Assembly (NCBI GenBank): GCA_021324795.1
Contig: JAJPIK010000086.1
Span: 1 to 64,000, forward strand
DNA: 64,000 bases
DNA from: Chloroflexota bacterium
GTDB taxonomy: Bacteria > Chloroflexota > UBA6077 > FW602-bin22 > CADDYW01
Reading direction: 5' to 3'
Shown one piece after another: positions 50,392 through 57,914 of this stretch (the stretch's first letter is position 1; every line of letters begins with the position of its first letter). The notes under the pieces are model-generated. The model was not told the origin of the DNA. It ran no database searches and worked only from the letters and a program-made list of their open reading frames with translations. Made by a program: the position numbers and the translations under genes.

Positions 50392-50448
50392 TGTTCTTTC
50401 CGTCCACCGCTTGCACTGCTACAATAACGACGACTACGAGGATGTGCC

Positions 50449-51306
50449 ATGCAGATATTCGTCACCGGCGCCACCGGGCAGCTTGGCGGTGAGATCTCGC
50501 GTGCGTTCGCGGATCATACAATTATACCAGGGACACGCCCGGACTTCGATCTTGCCGATCCTTCGTCTATCCGTCGGGCGATCTATCGCGCTCAGCCGGA
50601 TCTCGTCATCCACGCTGGTGCCTACACCGACGTCGATGGTTGCGAGCGGGATCCCGACCGGGCCTACCGGGTCAACGCGCTTGGCACGCGCCACGTCGCC
50701 CTGGCGTCTCGTGAGGTCGGTGCGACGCTGGTCGCGGTATCGACCGATTACGTGTTTGATGGGACCAAAGGTGAGCCTTATCTCGAATGGGATGAGCCGC
50801 ATCCGCTGAATGTCTATGGCCGCTCGAAGCTAGCCGGCGAGCACGATGCGCTGACGATCGCCGACCGCTGCTTCGTCGTACGCACTGCCTGGGTATACAG
50901 CCCACGGGGCCGCAACTTTGTCAAAACCATGCTCCGACTGGCTGGCGAACGCCCCGAACTCAGCGTCGTCGACGACGAGCGAGGCAGCCCAACCTTGGCC
51001 GGTGACCTGGCCGATGCGCTCTCTCGGTTGATCGAGACCCGTGCCTACGGCATCTACCATCTGACTAACGCTGGCTCCTGTTCACGTTACGAGCTGGCAA
51101 GCCGGACGATCGCCCTCGCGGGGTTGCCCGCCCGGATCACGCCGGTGAGCAGCGCCGAGTACCTCAGCCGTTATCCGCTGTCCGCGCGCCGCCCGACCAA
51201 CTCAACGCTCCGCAACCTGGCCGGCGCGGCGCTGGGCGTCGAGCTTCCTCCCTGGGAAGATGCGCTCGAGCGCTTTCTGGGTGCCTATCTCCGTGACCAG
51301 CGTTAG
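50449..51306 (+). CDS. rfbD: dTDP-4-dehydrorhamnose reductase
   Basis: 285 residues. SDR motif MQIFVTGATGQLGGEISRAF, DLADPSSIRRAIYRAQPDLV, NALGTRHVALASREVGATLV, and the catalytic YGRSKLAGE (YxxxK). It makes dTDP-L-rhamnose with NADPH. The next gene is a GT2 that overlaps its end by 14 nt, consistent with rhamnose-containing surface glycans. rfbA/B/C are not in the window. Confidence 0.93.
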   Translation: MQIFVTGATGQLGGEISRAFADHTIIPGTRPDFDLADPSSIRRAIYRAQPDLVIHAGAYTDVDGCERDPDRAYRVNALGTRHVALASREVGATLVAVSTDYVFDGTKGEPYLEWDEPHPLNVYGRSKLAGEHDALTIADRCFVVRTAWVYSPRGRNFVKTMLRLAGERPELSVVDDERGSPTLAGDLADALSRLIETRAYGIYHLTNAGSCSRYELASRTIALAGLPARITPVSSAEYLSRYPLSARRPTNSTLRNLAGAALGVELPPWEDALERFLGAYLRDQR

Positions 51307-52231
51307 CGTCGTTGTCCCCAACCTGAATGGTGCACACCTTTTACCCGCCTGCCTTGACGCGCTTCGCCGGCAGACGTACCGCTCGTTCGAGACTGTCGTC
51401 GTTGACGACGGCTCGACTGATCAATCGCTGATCCTGCTGAGCGAGCGCTATCCCGAGGTGCACGTTGTCGCCCATCCCAGCCGACGTGGTGTTGCCCGGT
51501 CGTTCAACGATGGAATCCGTGCCACCGCCAGCCCAATTGTCGTCTTGCTGAACAATGATACCGAGGCTGAGCCGACCTGGCTCGAGGAGCTTTGCCGTCC
51601 CTTGGCCGAGGATCCAACGGTCGACTGCTGTGCCTCGAAGTTGCTGCTTTTTGACCGACGGAACATTCTGCACTCGGCGGGCGACTTTTTCGGTCGCGAT
51701 GGTATGCCGGGCAGCCGGGGTGTCTGGCAGGAAGACCGTGGTCAGTTCGACGACGCTTTGGAGCCGTTTGGTCCCTGTGGTGCCGCGGCCGCTTACCGTC
51801 GCTCACTGCTCGATCGGCTCGGACTTTTCGACGAGTCGTTAGGAAGCTACTGCGAAGACGTCGATCTGAGCTTCCGGGCGCGGCTGGCCGGCTCCCGCTG
51901 TCGCTTCGTGCCCAGCGCTCGGGTCTATCACAAGCTGAGCGCGACGGGGGGGGGGACGACCGCGAGCTATTACGTCGGTCGGAACGTTCTCTGGGTGCTC
52001 GCCCGGGATCTACCGACGCCGCTGCTTCAAAAGTACTGGCCGCGCATTCTTGGGCGCCAGCTTTCTATTAGCCTGGAAGCGCTTCGCCACTGGCGCGAGC
52101 CAGCCGCCCGGGCACGCCTACGCGGCCAGTTCGACGGCCTGCGCAATCTCGCCCAGCCACTCCGCCGTCGTGCTGAAGTCCAGGCGACGCGCCAAATCTC
52201 GATTGCCGCTTTGGATGCTTGTTTGAGCTGA
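51293..52231 (+). CDS. Family 2 glycosyltransferase
   Basis: 312 residues from GTG 51293; the open frame starts at 51260 inside rfbD, but GTG gives the standard VSVVVPNLNGAHLLPACLDA start. Motifs are VVDDGSTDQSLILLSERYPE, LLNNDTEAEPTWLEELC, and DESLGSYCEDVDLSFRARLAG (ED-type catalytic site). It resembles rhamnosyltransferases of the WbbL type, which fits linkage to rfbD. Acceptor unknown. Confidence 0.87.
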   Translation: MTSVSVVVPNLNGAHLLPACLDALRRQTYRSFETVVVDDGSTDQSLILLSERYPEVHVVAHPSRRGVARSFNDGIRATASPIVVLLNNDTEAEPTWLEELCRPLAEDPTVDCCASKLLLFDRRNILHSAGDFFGRDGMPGSRGVWQEDRGQFDDALEPFGPCGAAAAYRRSLLDRLGLFDESLGSYCEDVDLSFRARLAGSRCRFVPSARVYHKLSATGGGTTASYYVGRNVLWVLARDLPTPLLQKYWPRILGRQLSISLEALRHWREPAARARLRGQFDGLRNLAQPLRRRAEVQATRQISIAALDACLS

Positions 52232-52243
52232 GGAGGAGATCTC

Positions 52244-53131
52244 ATGGTAATGGCAACGGTTGGAGTGATCGGGGGTAGTGGACTGTACCAGATCGAAGGG
52301 TTCGTCGGAGCGACCGAGGTTGATATCGATACCCCGTTTGGTAAGCCGAGCGATCGGATCGTCGTTGGCGAGCTCGCCGGGGTACGGATCGCCTTTCTGC
52401 CCCGCCACGGTCGTGGCCACCGGATTGGTCCGAGCGAGATACCTCAGCGGGCCAACATCTATGCCTTGAAGGCGCTGGGTATCGAGCGACTGATCTCGGT
52501 CAGCGCGGTTGGTAGCATGCGTGAGGGCATTCACCCGCTCGACATGGTTGTTCCAGACCAGATCTACGATCGGACGACACTCCGACCGCATTCGTTCTTC
52601 ACCGACGGCATCGTCGCCCACGTCGGTCTCGCCGATCCCTACTGTCCGGATCTGAGCGATCACCTGGCGGTCGCGGCCGAGCAGGTTGGACCAACGGTAC
52701 ACCGGGGCGGCACGTACGTCTGTATCGAGGGGCCGCAGTTTTCGACCCGGGCCGAGTCGCGAATCTATCGGCAATGGGGAGTTGATGTGATTGGCATGAC
52801 CGCGATGCCGGAGGCGCGTTTGGCGCGCGAGGCCGAGTTGTGCTACGCTACCCTGGCGCTGGTGACCGATTACGATGTCTGGCACGAGACGAGCGGACCA
52901 GTCACCGTTGGGCAGGTCGAGGCGAACCTTGGAAAGAGCGTCAAGGCGGCCCAGGAAACCCTTAAACGTCTTTTACCGACCCTACCGGCCCGGCGTGGCT
53001 GCAACTGTGGCACGGCGTTGGCGAAGAGCATTGTCACCGCGCCGAATCTCATCTCACCCGAGGTACGCCAGCGCCTGGGATTGCTGCTCGACAAATACCT
53101 TCCACCGGTGGGATCGGGGACTGGGGGTTAG
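52244..53131 (+). CDS. mtnP: S-methyl-5'-thioadenosine phosphorylase
   Basis: 295 residues. MATVGVIGGSGLYQIEGFVG, FLPRHGRGHRIGPSEIPQRA, VSAVGSMREGIHPLDMVVPD, CIEGPQFSTRAESRIYRQWG and DVIGMTAMPEARLAREAELC are the PNP/MTAP family 2 motifs; the substrate loop favours MTA over purine nucleosides. GAGGAGG precedes the ATG. It salvages methionine and adenine from MTA. Confidence 0.92.
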   Translation: MVMATVGVIGGSGLYQIEGFVGATEVDIDTPFGKPSDRIVVGELAGVRIAFLPRHGRGHRIGPSEIPQRANIYALKALGIERLISVSAVGSMREGIHPLDMVVPDQIYDRTTLRPHSFFTDGIVAHVGLADPYCPDLSDHLAVAAEQVGPTVHRGGTYVCIEGPQFSTRAESRIYRQWGVDVIGMTAMPEARLAREAELCYATLALVTDYDVWHETSGPVTVGQVEANLGKSVKAAQETLKRLLPTLPARRGCNCGTALAKSIVTAPNLISPEVRQRLGLLLDKYLPPVGSGTGG

Positions 53132-53142
53132 GAGAAACATTC

Positions 53143-54087
53143 ATGTCCACAACCTTGATCACGGGCGGCGGTGGCTTCATCGGTGTCCGCCTGGCACGCG
53201 TCTTAAGTGGAGCGGGCGAGCGTGTCGTTTTGTTCGATCGTCGCTTTGACTCGGCGGCGCTAGCCGGTCTCGCTGCTGGTGTCGAAGCGATCGAAGGTGA
53301 CGTCACCAGCTTCGAGCAGGTGCACCGGGCGATTGCCGGGAGTCGAGCCGGCGGTATCGTCCACCTGGCGGCGATCCTTTCGAGCCAGTGCGAAGACGAT
53401 CCATTGCTTGCTTTTCAGATCAACGTCTCCGGCACTTTCCATGTGCTCGAAGCGGCACGTCAGGCGGGCGTCGGGAAAGTCGTGGTGACAAGCAGTTCGG
53501 CGATCTTCGAGGCCGACCAGCCGTCCGGTCCGCTCGACGAGACAGCACCGCTTGCACCGCTCGGCGTGTATGCCATGACCAAAATGGTTGGCGAAGAGTG
53601 GTGTGCCTTCTACCATCGGCGGTTTGGGATCGACACCCGAGTTGCTCGGCCAGGGGCGGTGGTCGGGCCGGGACGAGTCGCCAGTGGCGCGGCCTCCTCG
53701 TGGACGACTGCTCTGATCGAAGAGCCGTTGCGTGGCCGACCCTACGTCTGTCCGGTCGCCGAGAACGACTCGAGTCCGCTGGTTTACCACAGTGACCTCG
53801 TCGATGGCCTGGCGCGGCTCTACTTGGCTGAGCAGGTGCCCGCTCGCATCTACAACCTTGGTGCCTGCAGCGCGACCGCCGGCGAGCTGGCCCGACTGGT
53901 GCGCGAGCGCGTGCCTAACGCCAGGATCAGCTTCCAGCCCAATCCGGTCGCCCACTTCGTCGTCGGTCGCTGGCGGTACGTCGTCCAGAATAACCAGCGC
54001 GCCGCCCGCGACCTGGGCTATCAGCCGCGCTATACTACCCCCGCTGCCCTCGTCGCCGCCTGCGCTGAGGAGATTGGTACCTCGTAA
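53143..54087 (+). CDS. NAD-dependent epimerase/dehydratase
   Basis: 314 residues, extended SDR: TLITGGGGFIGVRLARVLSG, VFEADQPSGPLDE, and the active-site YAMTKMVGEEW (YxxxK). The last third binds the substrate. It resembles nucleotide-sugar epimerases or 3-beta-HSD/sugar dehydratases; the exact substrate is open. A 9-bp gap after mtnP suggests co-transcription. Confidence 0.87.
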   Translation: MSTTLITGGGGFIGVRLARVLSGAGERVVLFDRRFDSAALAGLAAGVEAIEGDVTSFEQVHRAIAGSRAGGIVHLAAILSSQCEDDPLLAFQINVSGTFHVLEAARQAGVGKVVVTSSSAIFEADQPSGPLDETAPLAPLGVYAMTKMVGEEWCAFYHRRFGIDTRVARPGAVVGPGRVASGAASSWTTALIEEPLRGRPYVCPVAENDSSPLVYHSDLVDGLARLYLAEQVPARIYNLGACSATAGELARLVRERVPNARISFQPNPVAHFVVGRWRYVVQNNQRAARDLGYQPRYTTPAALVAACAEEIGTS

Positions 54088-54092
54088 TTCTT

Positions 54093-54998
54093 TCAAGTCG
54101 GGGACCCTCGCTCTCTCTCCAACTCTTCCGTCACTTCCGGTGGCGACACACTGATCGGCGTCGGCAGAGGTTGCTTGTTCTCTAATACAACCAAACTGAC
54201 CAGGCCGCTGCCGAAGGTCTCCTGGGCAACGAAGGAGGGTAATCCTTGGTAAAGGTTGGCCGGACGAAGCTGGCGGCCAGTGAGCCTGGCGAGCAAATCG
54301 GCCGCCGTCGCGCGCCAACCGTTGGGTCGAGTGGTGTAAAGCAGGAGCGCGCGGCCACCCTCACGCAACTGGCGCAACGCCAGGACGATCAGCTCGAACG
54401 GGTCGTAAACGCGGTCGAGCGCCCAGGTCGAGATGATCAGATCGAACTCGCCGGTCGGAAGCTGCTCGGTATAAAGGTCGTTGCGGACGAAGTCGACCTT
54501 CAGGAGGCCGCCAAAACGGGCACGCGCTTGGGCGAGCTCGCCTGGCGACGGATCCAGCCCGAGATACGACCCGAATGGTAAGCCCAACCGGAGAAGACGG
54601 GCGAGATTGTCACCATTTCCACAGCCAAGATCGAGCACACGTGCGCCCGGTGGCACGGACTCTCGGAGAACATCGTCAAAGGTGCGCTCAGCCGTCGCGG
54701 CGAGCGTGCTACGCCAGAGCACCTCGGATGGTTGGAGGGTAAGCGCGGCAACCTCCTCGACGACCTTTGGCTCCGGCGGCGTCATGGCGAGGATCCAGAG
54801 TCCGAGCAGAAATTCCAGTGTGCCGAGTCCACGCAGCGCGAGTGGCGGAAGCTGGCCGAGCGGGCGTAACCAAGCACTATACCATCGTGGACCAATCTGC
54901 TGGGCAAGCCGCAGCATCTGGCGTCCGCCGATTGCTAGCGTCACTCCCTCGAACGCGGTGAGCGTGCCGACCCAACGTAGCGTATCGCGCGCGGTCAT
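54093..54998 (-). CDS. Class I SAM-dependent methyltransferase with membrane-like N-terminus
   Basis: 301 residues. Residues 1-80 are hydrophobic/amphipathic (LTAFEGVTLAIGGRQMLRLA, LGTLEFLLGLWILAM). The methyltransferase core follows with motif I VLDLGCGNGDNLARLLRLGL, DFVRNDLYTEQLPTGEFDLI and LRQLREGGRALLLYTTR. The substrate is unknown. ATG overlaps the rhomboid stop (ATGA). Confidence 0.85.
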   Translation of the reverse strand: MTARDTLRWVGTLTAFEGVTLAIGGRQMLRLAQQIGPRWYSAWLRPLGQLPPLALRGLGTLEFLLGLWILAMTPPEPKVVEEVAALTLQPSEVLWRSTLAATAERTFDDVLRESVPPGARVLDLGCGNGDNLARLLRLGLPFGSYLGLDPSPGELAQARARFGGLLKVDFVRNDLYTEQLPTGEFDLIISTWALDRVYDPFELIVLALRQLREGGRALLLYTTRPNGWRATAADLLARLTGRQLRPANLYQGLPSFVAQETFGSGLVSLVVLENKQPLPTPISVSPPEVTEELERERGSPT

Positions 54999-55663
54999 AT
55001 CCTACTACCTCCTGTACGTGCCCATAGCTCGGGGTCGACAAAGAACTTGACCAGAGCCAGACCGGCGAGAAAGCCGCCGACGTGCGCAAAATAAGCGACG
55101 CCACCTTGCTCAGGGACCCCGATGCTCAGAAAGCCACTGATGAGCTGAATGAGAAACCAGAAGCCGACCAGGATCAACGCTGAGACCCGTACCGGAATCG
55201 GGAGTGGCACCAGGAAGAAAGTCAGGATCTGATCGTGGGGAAAAACGAGCAAAAAGCCGCCGAGGACCCCGGCAATCGCCCCGCTTGCGCCCAGATTCGG
55301 AATATTCGACGTCGGGTCAACGGCGATCTGAAGCGCGGTCGCCGCCAGACCACAGAGAAAGTAAAAGATCACAAACCGTAACGACCCCATATAGTCGGCG
55401 TCGAGCTCGTCGCCGAAGACCCAAAGGTAGACCATATTGCCAAGGATGTGGAGCCAGCCGGCGTGAATGAACATCGAGGTGAAGATCGTCCAGAGAGCCT
55501 GGCCGTGAACGATCTGATTGGGCACGAGTGCAAACTGCAGCGCCCACTGCGGTCCGTTCGCCAGCTCGAGAAAGAACACGACGAAGTTCACCGCGATGAT
55601 CGCGATCACCGCGTACGGAAAACTCCCGCCTCGGTGACGGGTCGCGTCGTAAACGGGAATCAT
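54995..55663 (-). CDS. Rhomboid intramembrane serine protease
   Basis: 222 residues from ATG 55663 (GAGGAGG 4 nt before); the longer frame to 55789 is unlikely. Six helices; HILGN at 72-76, catalytic GASGAIAG with Ser128, and catalytic His194 in YFAHVGGF. It cleaves membrane-protein helices. The neighbour on the same transcript is the membrane-linked methyltransferase; a physical link is only a guess. Confidence 0.94.
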   Translation of the reverse strand: MIPVYDATRHRGGSFPYAVIAIIAVNFVVFFLELANGPQWALQFALVPNQIVHGQALWTIFTSMFIHAGWLHILGNMVYLWVFGDELDADYMGSLRFVIFYFLCGLAATALQIAVDPTSNIPNLGASGAIAGVLGGFLLVFPHDQILTFFLVPLPIPVRVSALILVGFWFLIQLISGFLSIGVPEQGGVAYFAHVGGFLAGLALVKFFVDPELWARTGGSRI

Positions 55664-55954
55664 CGTGCCTCCTCTAGTGGAAAGGAAAGGCAGTGCAGGG
55701 GATATGCCAGGGGGCAAGTAAAGCTCGATTCCGTTGGTTTTTTTGTCGAGCGGACAAGCAAGGCGTGAGACTTGCCCAAAGAGACGCATTATTGCAGATT
55801 AGCGGGCAAGACGAGGAGTGTCATATGGAGCCAGAGCCAATCGGTCCGCTTCCCGCCGAGACGGAGCGAGTGGCGCGGGTGGCATTTCCGAAAGGGAACG
55901 TCTGATGCAGATGCGCGATCGCGTGCTCAAACCAAGTTCATAATCCGCTCTCTT

Positions 55955-56401
55955 CTATGGGGCGACCTGCTGCCGCATGCGCCGCCAGCGGCGGAACATC
56001 AGGAACATGGCGAGCCAGGTGGTGACCGCAGCGATGCCGATCTTTGTCACGTCGACCACCGGTCGAACGCGAACACCATTTGGTCCGATCACGATCACCG
56101 CGACCGGGCGGCCGTGAGAGCCACCTCCGCCTCCCAGTCCACCCCCACCTGCCTCGTCGTCCATCTTGGCTCCTTGCTCGCCCACTTCAGACGGATGAGG
56201 GCCACGGCCTGATCCCCGGCCGAAACCGGAGCCGAACCCTCCCGCAGCAGTTACCTCGCTCGCCATGATGATCGTGTAATCGCCAGAATGAATCGGCTCG
56301 CTAAACACAGCGCCGGGCCTCGCCGCGGCGAGAATCTTATCAAGGAGTTGGGAGAGTTGCGTAGTACCTCTTTCGACAAAGGTTGGCAAGCTCTCAGTCA
56401 T
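55955..56401 (-). CDS. GerW/YtfJ-family protein
   Basis: 148 residues. LSQLLDKILAAARPGAVFSE near the N-terminus, Gly-rich middle (GFGSGFGRGSGRG, GGGGLGGGGGSHG), the VAVIVIGPNGVRVRPVVDVT block typical of YtfJ/GerW, and a C-terminal helix. In Bacillus YtfJ is sporulation-associated; related proteins also occur in non-sporulating bacteria, so sporulation should not be inferred. ATGA overlap with the 96-aa gene upstream. Confidence 0.85.
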   Translation of the reverse strand: MTESLPTFVERGTTQLSQLLDKILAAARPGAVFSEPIHSGDYTIIMASEVTAAGGFGSGFGRGSGRGPHPSEVGEQGAKMDDEAGGGGLGGGGGSHGRPVAVIVIGPNGVRVRPVVDVTKIGIAAVTTWLAMFLMFRRWRRMRQQVAP

Positions 56402-56688
56402 CGAGACATCTCCTTTCGCCAGGCCATTTGTCCCTGGCTAAGCAGTACGAACAGCAGAGTCGCAGCTATCAAGCAAATCTGGGCAACGCGGCTAAGGTTG
56501 ATGATGTGCAGTCGCTCGAATTGGCCTCCACGCTCGACTAGTACCGCGCTGGGCCGATTCCAAACGAATCCAGCGAAGGGCAAACGAACGACGAGGGCGT
56601 GCGCTTCGGGAGTAAGCGTTATCTCGCCAATGGTTACCGGTTGGCTGGTCGTCGTCGTCAGCTTGATCAGCTCGCTTGGCCAGCTCAT
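56398..56688 (-). CDS. Small protein with one C-terminal membrane helix
   Basis: 96 residues. A beta-rich soluble part (QPVTIGEITLTPEAHALVVR ... RPSAVLVERGGQFERLHII) precedes a helix (VAQICLIAATLLFVLLSQG). ATGA overlaps join it to the LDH2 gene upstream and the GerW/YtfJ gene downstream, so it is a real but unassigned member of the unit. Confidence 0.7.
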   Translation of the reverse strand: MSWPSELIKLTTTTSQPVTIGEITLTPEAHALVVRLPFAGFVWNRPSAVLVERGGQFERLHIINLSRVAQICLIAATLLFVLLSQGQMAWRKEMSR

Positions 56689-57755
56689 CTTGCCCTCCCG
56701 AGCTTGCGCGTAATGCCTAGCTCATTGGCCCAGCGCTGGAGACCTTGAACGACCGAGCCCGGCAGCGTGAGCCCTTCACGCAGCGCCTGCTCGCGGCGGC
56801 GCCAGCCAAGCTCGCCCGGCGCATGGATCGGAGCACCGCCTGGGATTGGCTGGCTACTGCGAACTTCGCGAATCATCTGGTCGACCCGCGATTTGAAATC
56901 GGCGAGCGGCATAGCCAACGATGGATCGATCGCCAGGAAAAAGTGGCCTTCGTTCCAGGGAAGCGGACCGTTTTCGACTTCGAGGGTGTGCTCGCGCCCA
57001 AAGCGTGCTCCGGTCAAGGCCCCGGCCAACGCTTCCATCGCGAAGGCGAGCGCGAAGCCCTTGTAACCGGCCACTGGCGCGCCCAGGGGAATCCCCAACC
57101 CGGTCAAAGCCGCCGCCAGGTCGCGGGTTGGCTGTCCTGCCGCGTCGAGCCACCATCCCTCGGGCAGCGCTTCGCCTTCTGCGGCGATCAGATCGACTTT
57201 GCCGCCGGCCACGACGCTCATCGCGATGTCGACGAGAATGGGAGGCTCCTCTCCCGCCGGAACAGCGATTGCGATGGGATTATTGCCAACGGTGGGAGTT
57301 ATGCCGCCCCAGGGGGCGAGAACGAGATTACCGTTGGTCGTGGCAAAGCCGATCATATCCTCGGCCAGCGCCATCTCCGCGTAATAGCCCGCCGCGCCAA
57401 AATGGTTCGAGTTTCGGACGAATCCCAGACCCACCCGCTGCCGACGGGCCCGCAGCAGACACTCCTCCATTGCTCGACTCGCGACGACCTGGCCGGGGCC
57501 GGCGTCGCCGTCTACCAGTACGCCGATTCCCAGGTCAGTCACCGTCAGCTTTGGCCTCGGGTTGATGATTCCACGCCGAATGCGGTCGAGGTAGGTCGGC
57601 ACAGCGCGCATGCCGTGCGAATGCATGCCGCGCAAATCAGCCTCGAGCTGAACCCGAGCGATCGTCGCGGCGTGCTCCGTAGAAAGGCCAGCTTGGACGA
57701 AAAGGGCGGTTGCGAAATCAAGCAAGGAGTCGGGATCGACGCGGACTTTCTCCAC
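56685..57755 (-). CDS. LDH2-family malate/lactate/ureidoglycolate dehydrogenase
   Basis: 356 residues from GTG 57755 (GAGG 5 nt before); the frame is open to 57881. Motifs: HGMRAVPTYLDRIRRG, GFVRNSNHFGAAGYYAEMAL (catalytic His in NSNHFG), VGNNPIAIAVPAG, and APVAGYKGFALAFAMEALAG. Family length about 350. The LDH2 fold uses NAD(P) to reduce 2-oxoacids (malate, lactate, ureidoglycolate, sulfolactate); substrate unassigned. A 356-codon antisense frame on the plus strand is a shadow. Confidence 0.88.
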   Translation of the reverse strand: MEKVRVDPDSLLDFATALFVQAGLSTEHAATIARVQLEADLRGMHSHGMRAVPTYLDRIRRGIINPRPKLTVTDLGIGVLVDGDAGPGQVVASRAMEECLLRARRQRVGLGFVRNSNHFGAAGYYAEMALAEDMIGFATTNGNLVLAPWGGITPTVGNNPIAIAVPAGEEPPILVDIAMSVVAGGKVDLIAAEGEALPEGWWLDAAGQPTRDLAAALTGLGIPLGAPVAGYKGFALAFAMEALAGALTGARFGREHTLEVENGPLPWNEGHFFLAIDPSLAMPLADFKSRVDQMIREVRSSQPIPGGAPIHAPGELGWRRREQALREGLTLPGSVVQGLQRWANELGITRKLGRAR

Positions 57756-57914
57756 CTTGGCCTCAATTGCACCTATGATCTGGTCGCGGGCTCCCGGATA
57801 GCAATGCCGAGCTAGTAAGTGAGTATCGGATCCTCTCGCCCAGAGAGAGGGGGCTGGCCGTCGCCTGCATCGAATTTCCATGCATCAGCACGAGCGGGAT
57901 CGGAAGACCTAGAA

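Noticed and set aside
56745-57815. 356-codon plus-strand frame
   Set aside because: Antisense to the LDH2 gene, whose motifs are clear; no recognisable domains on the plus strand.
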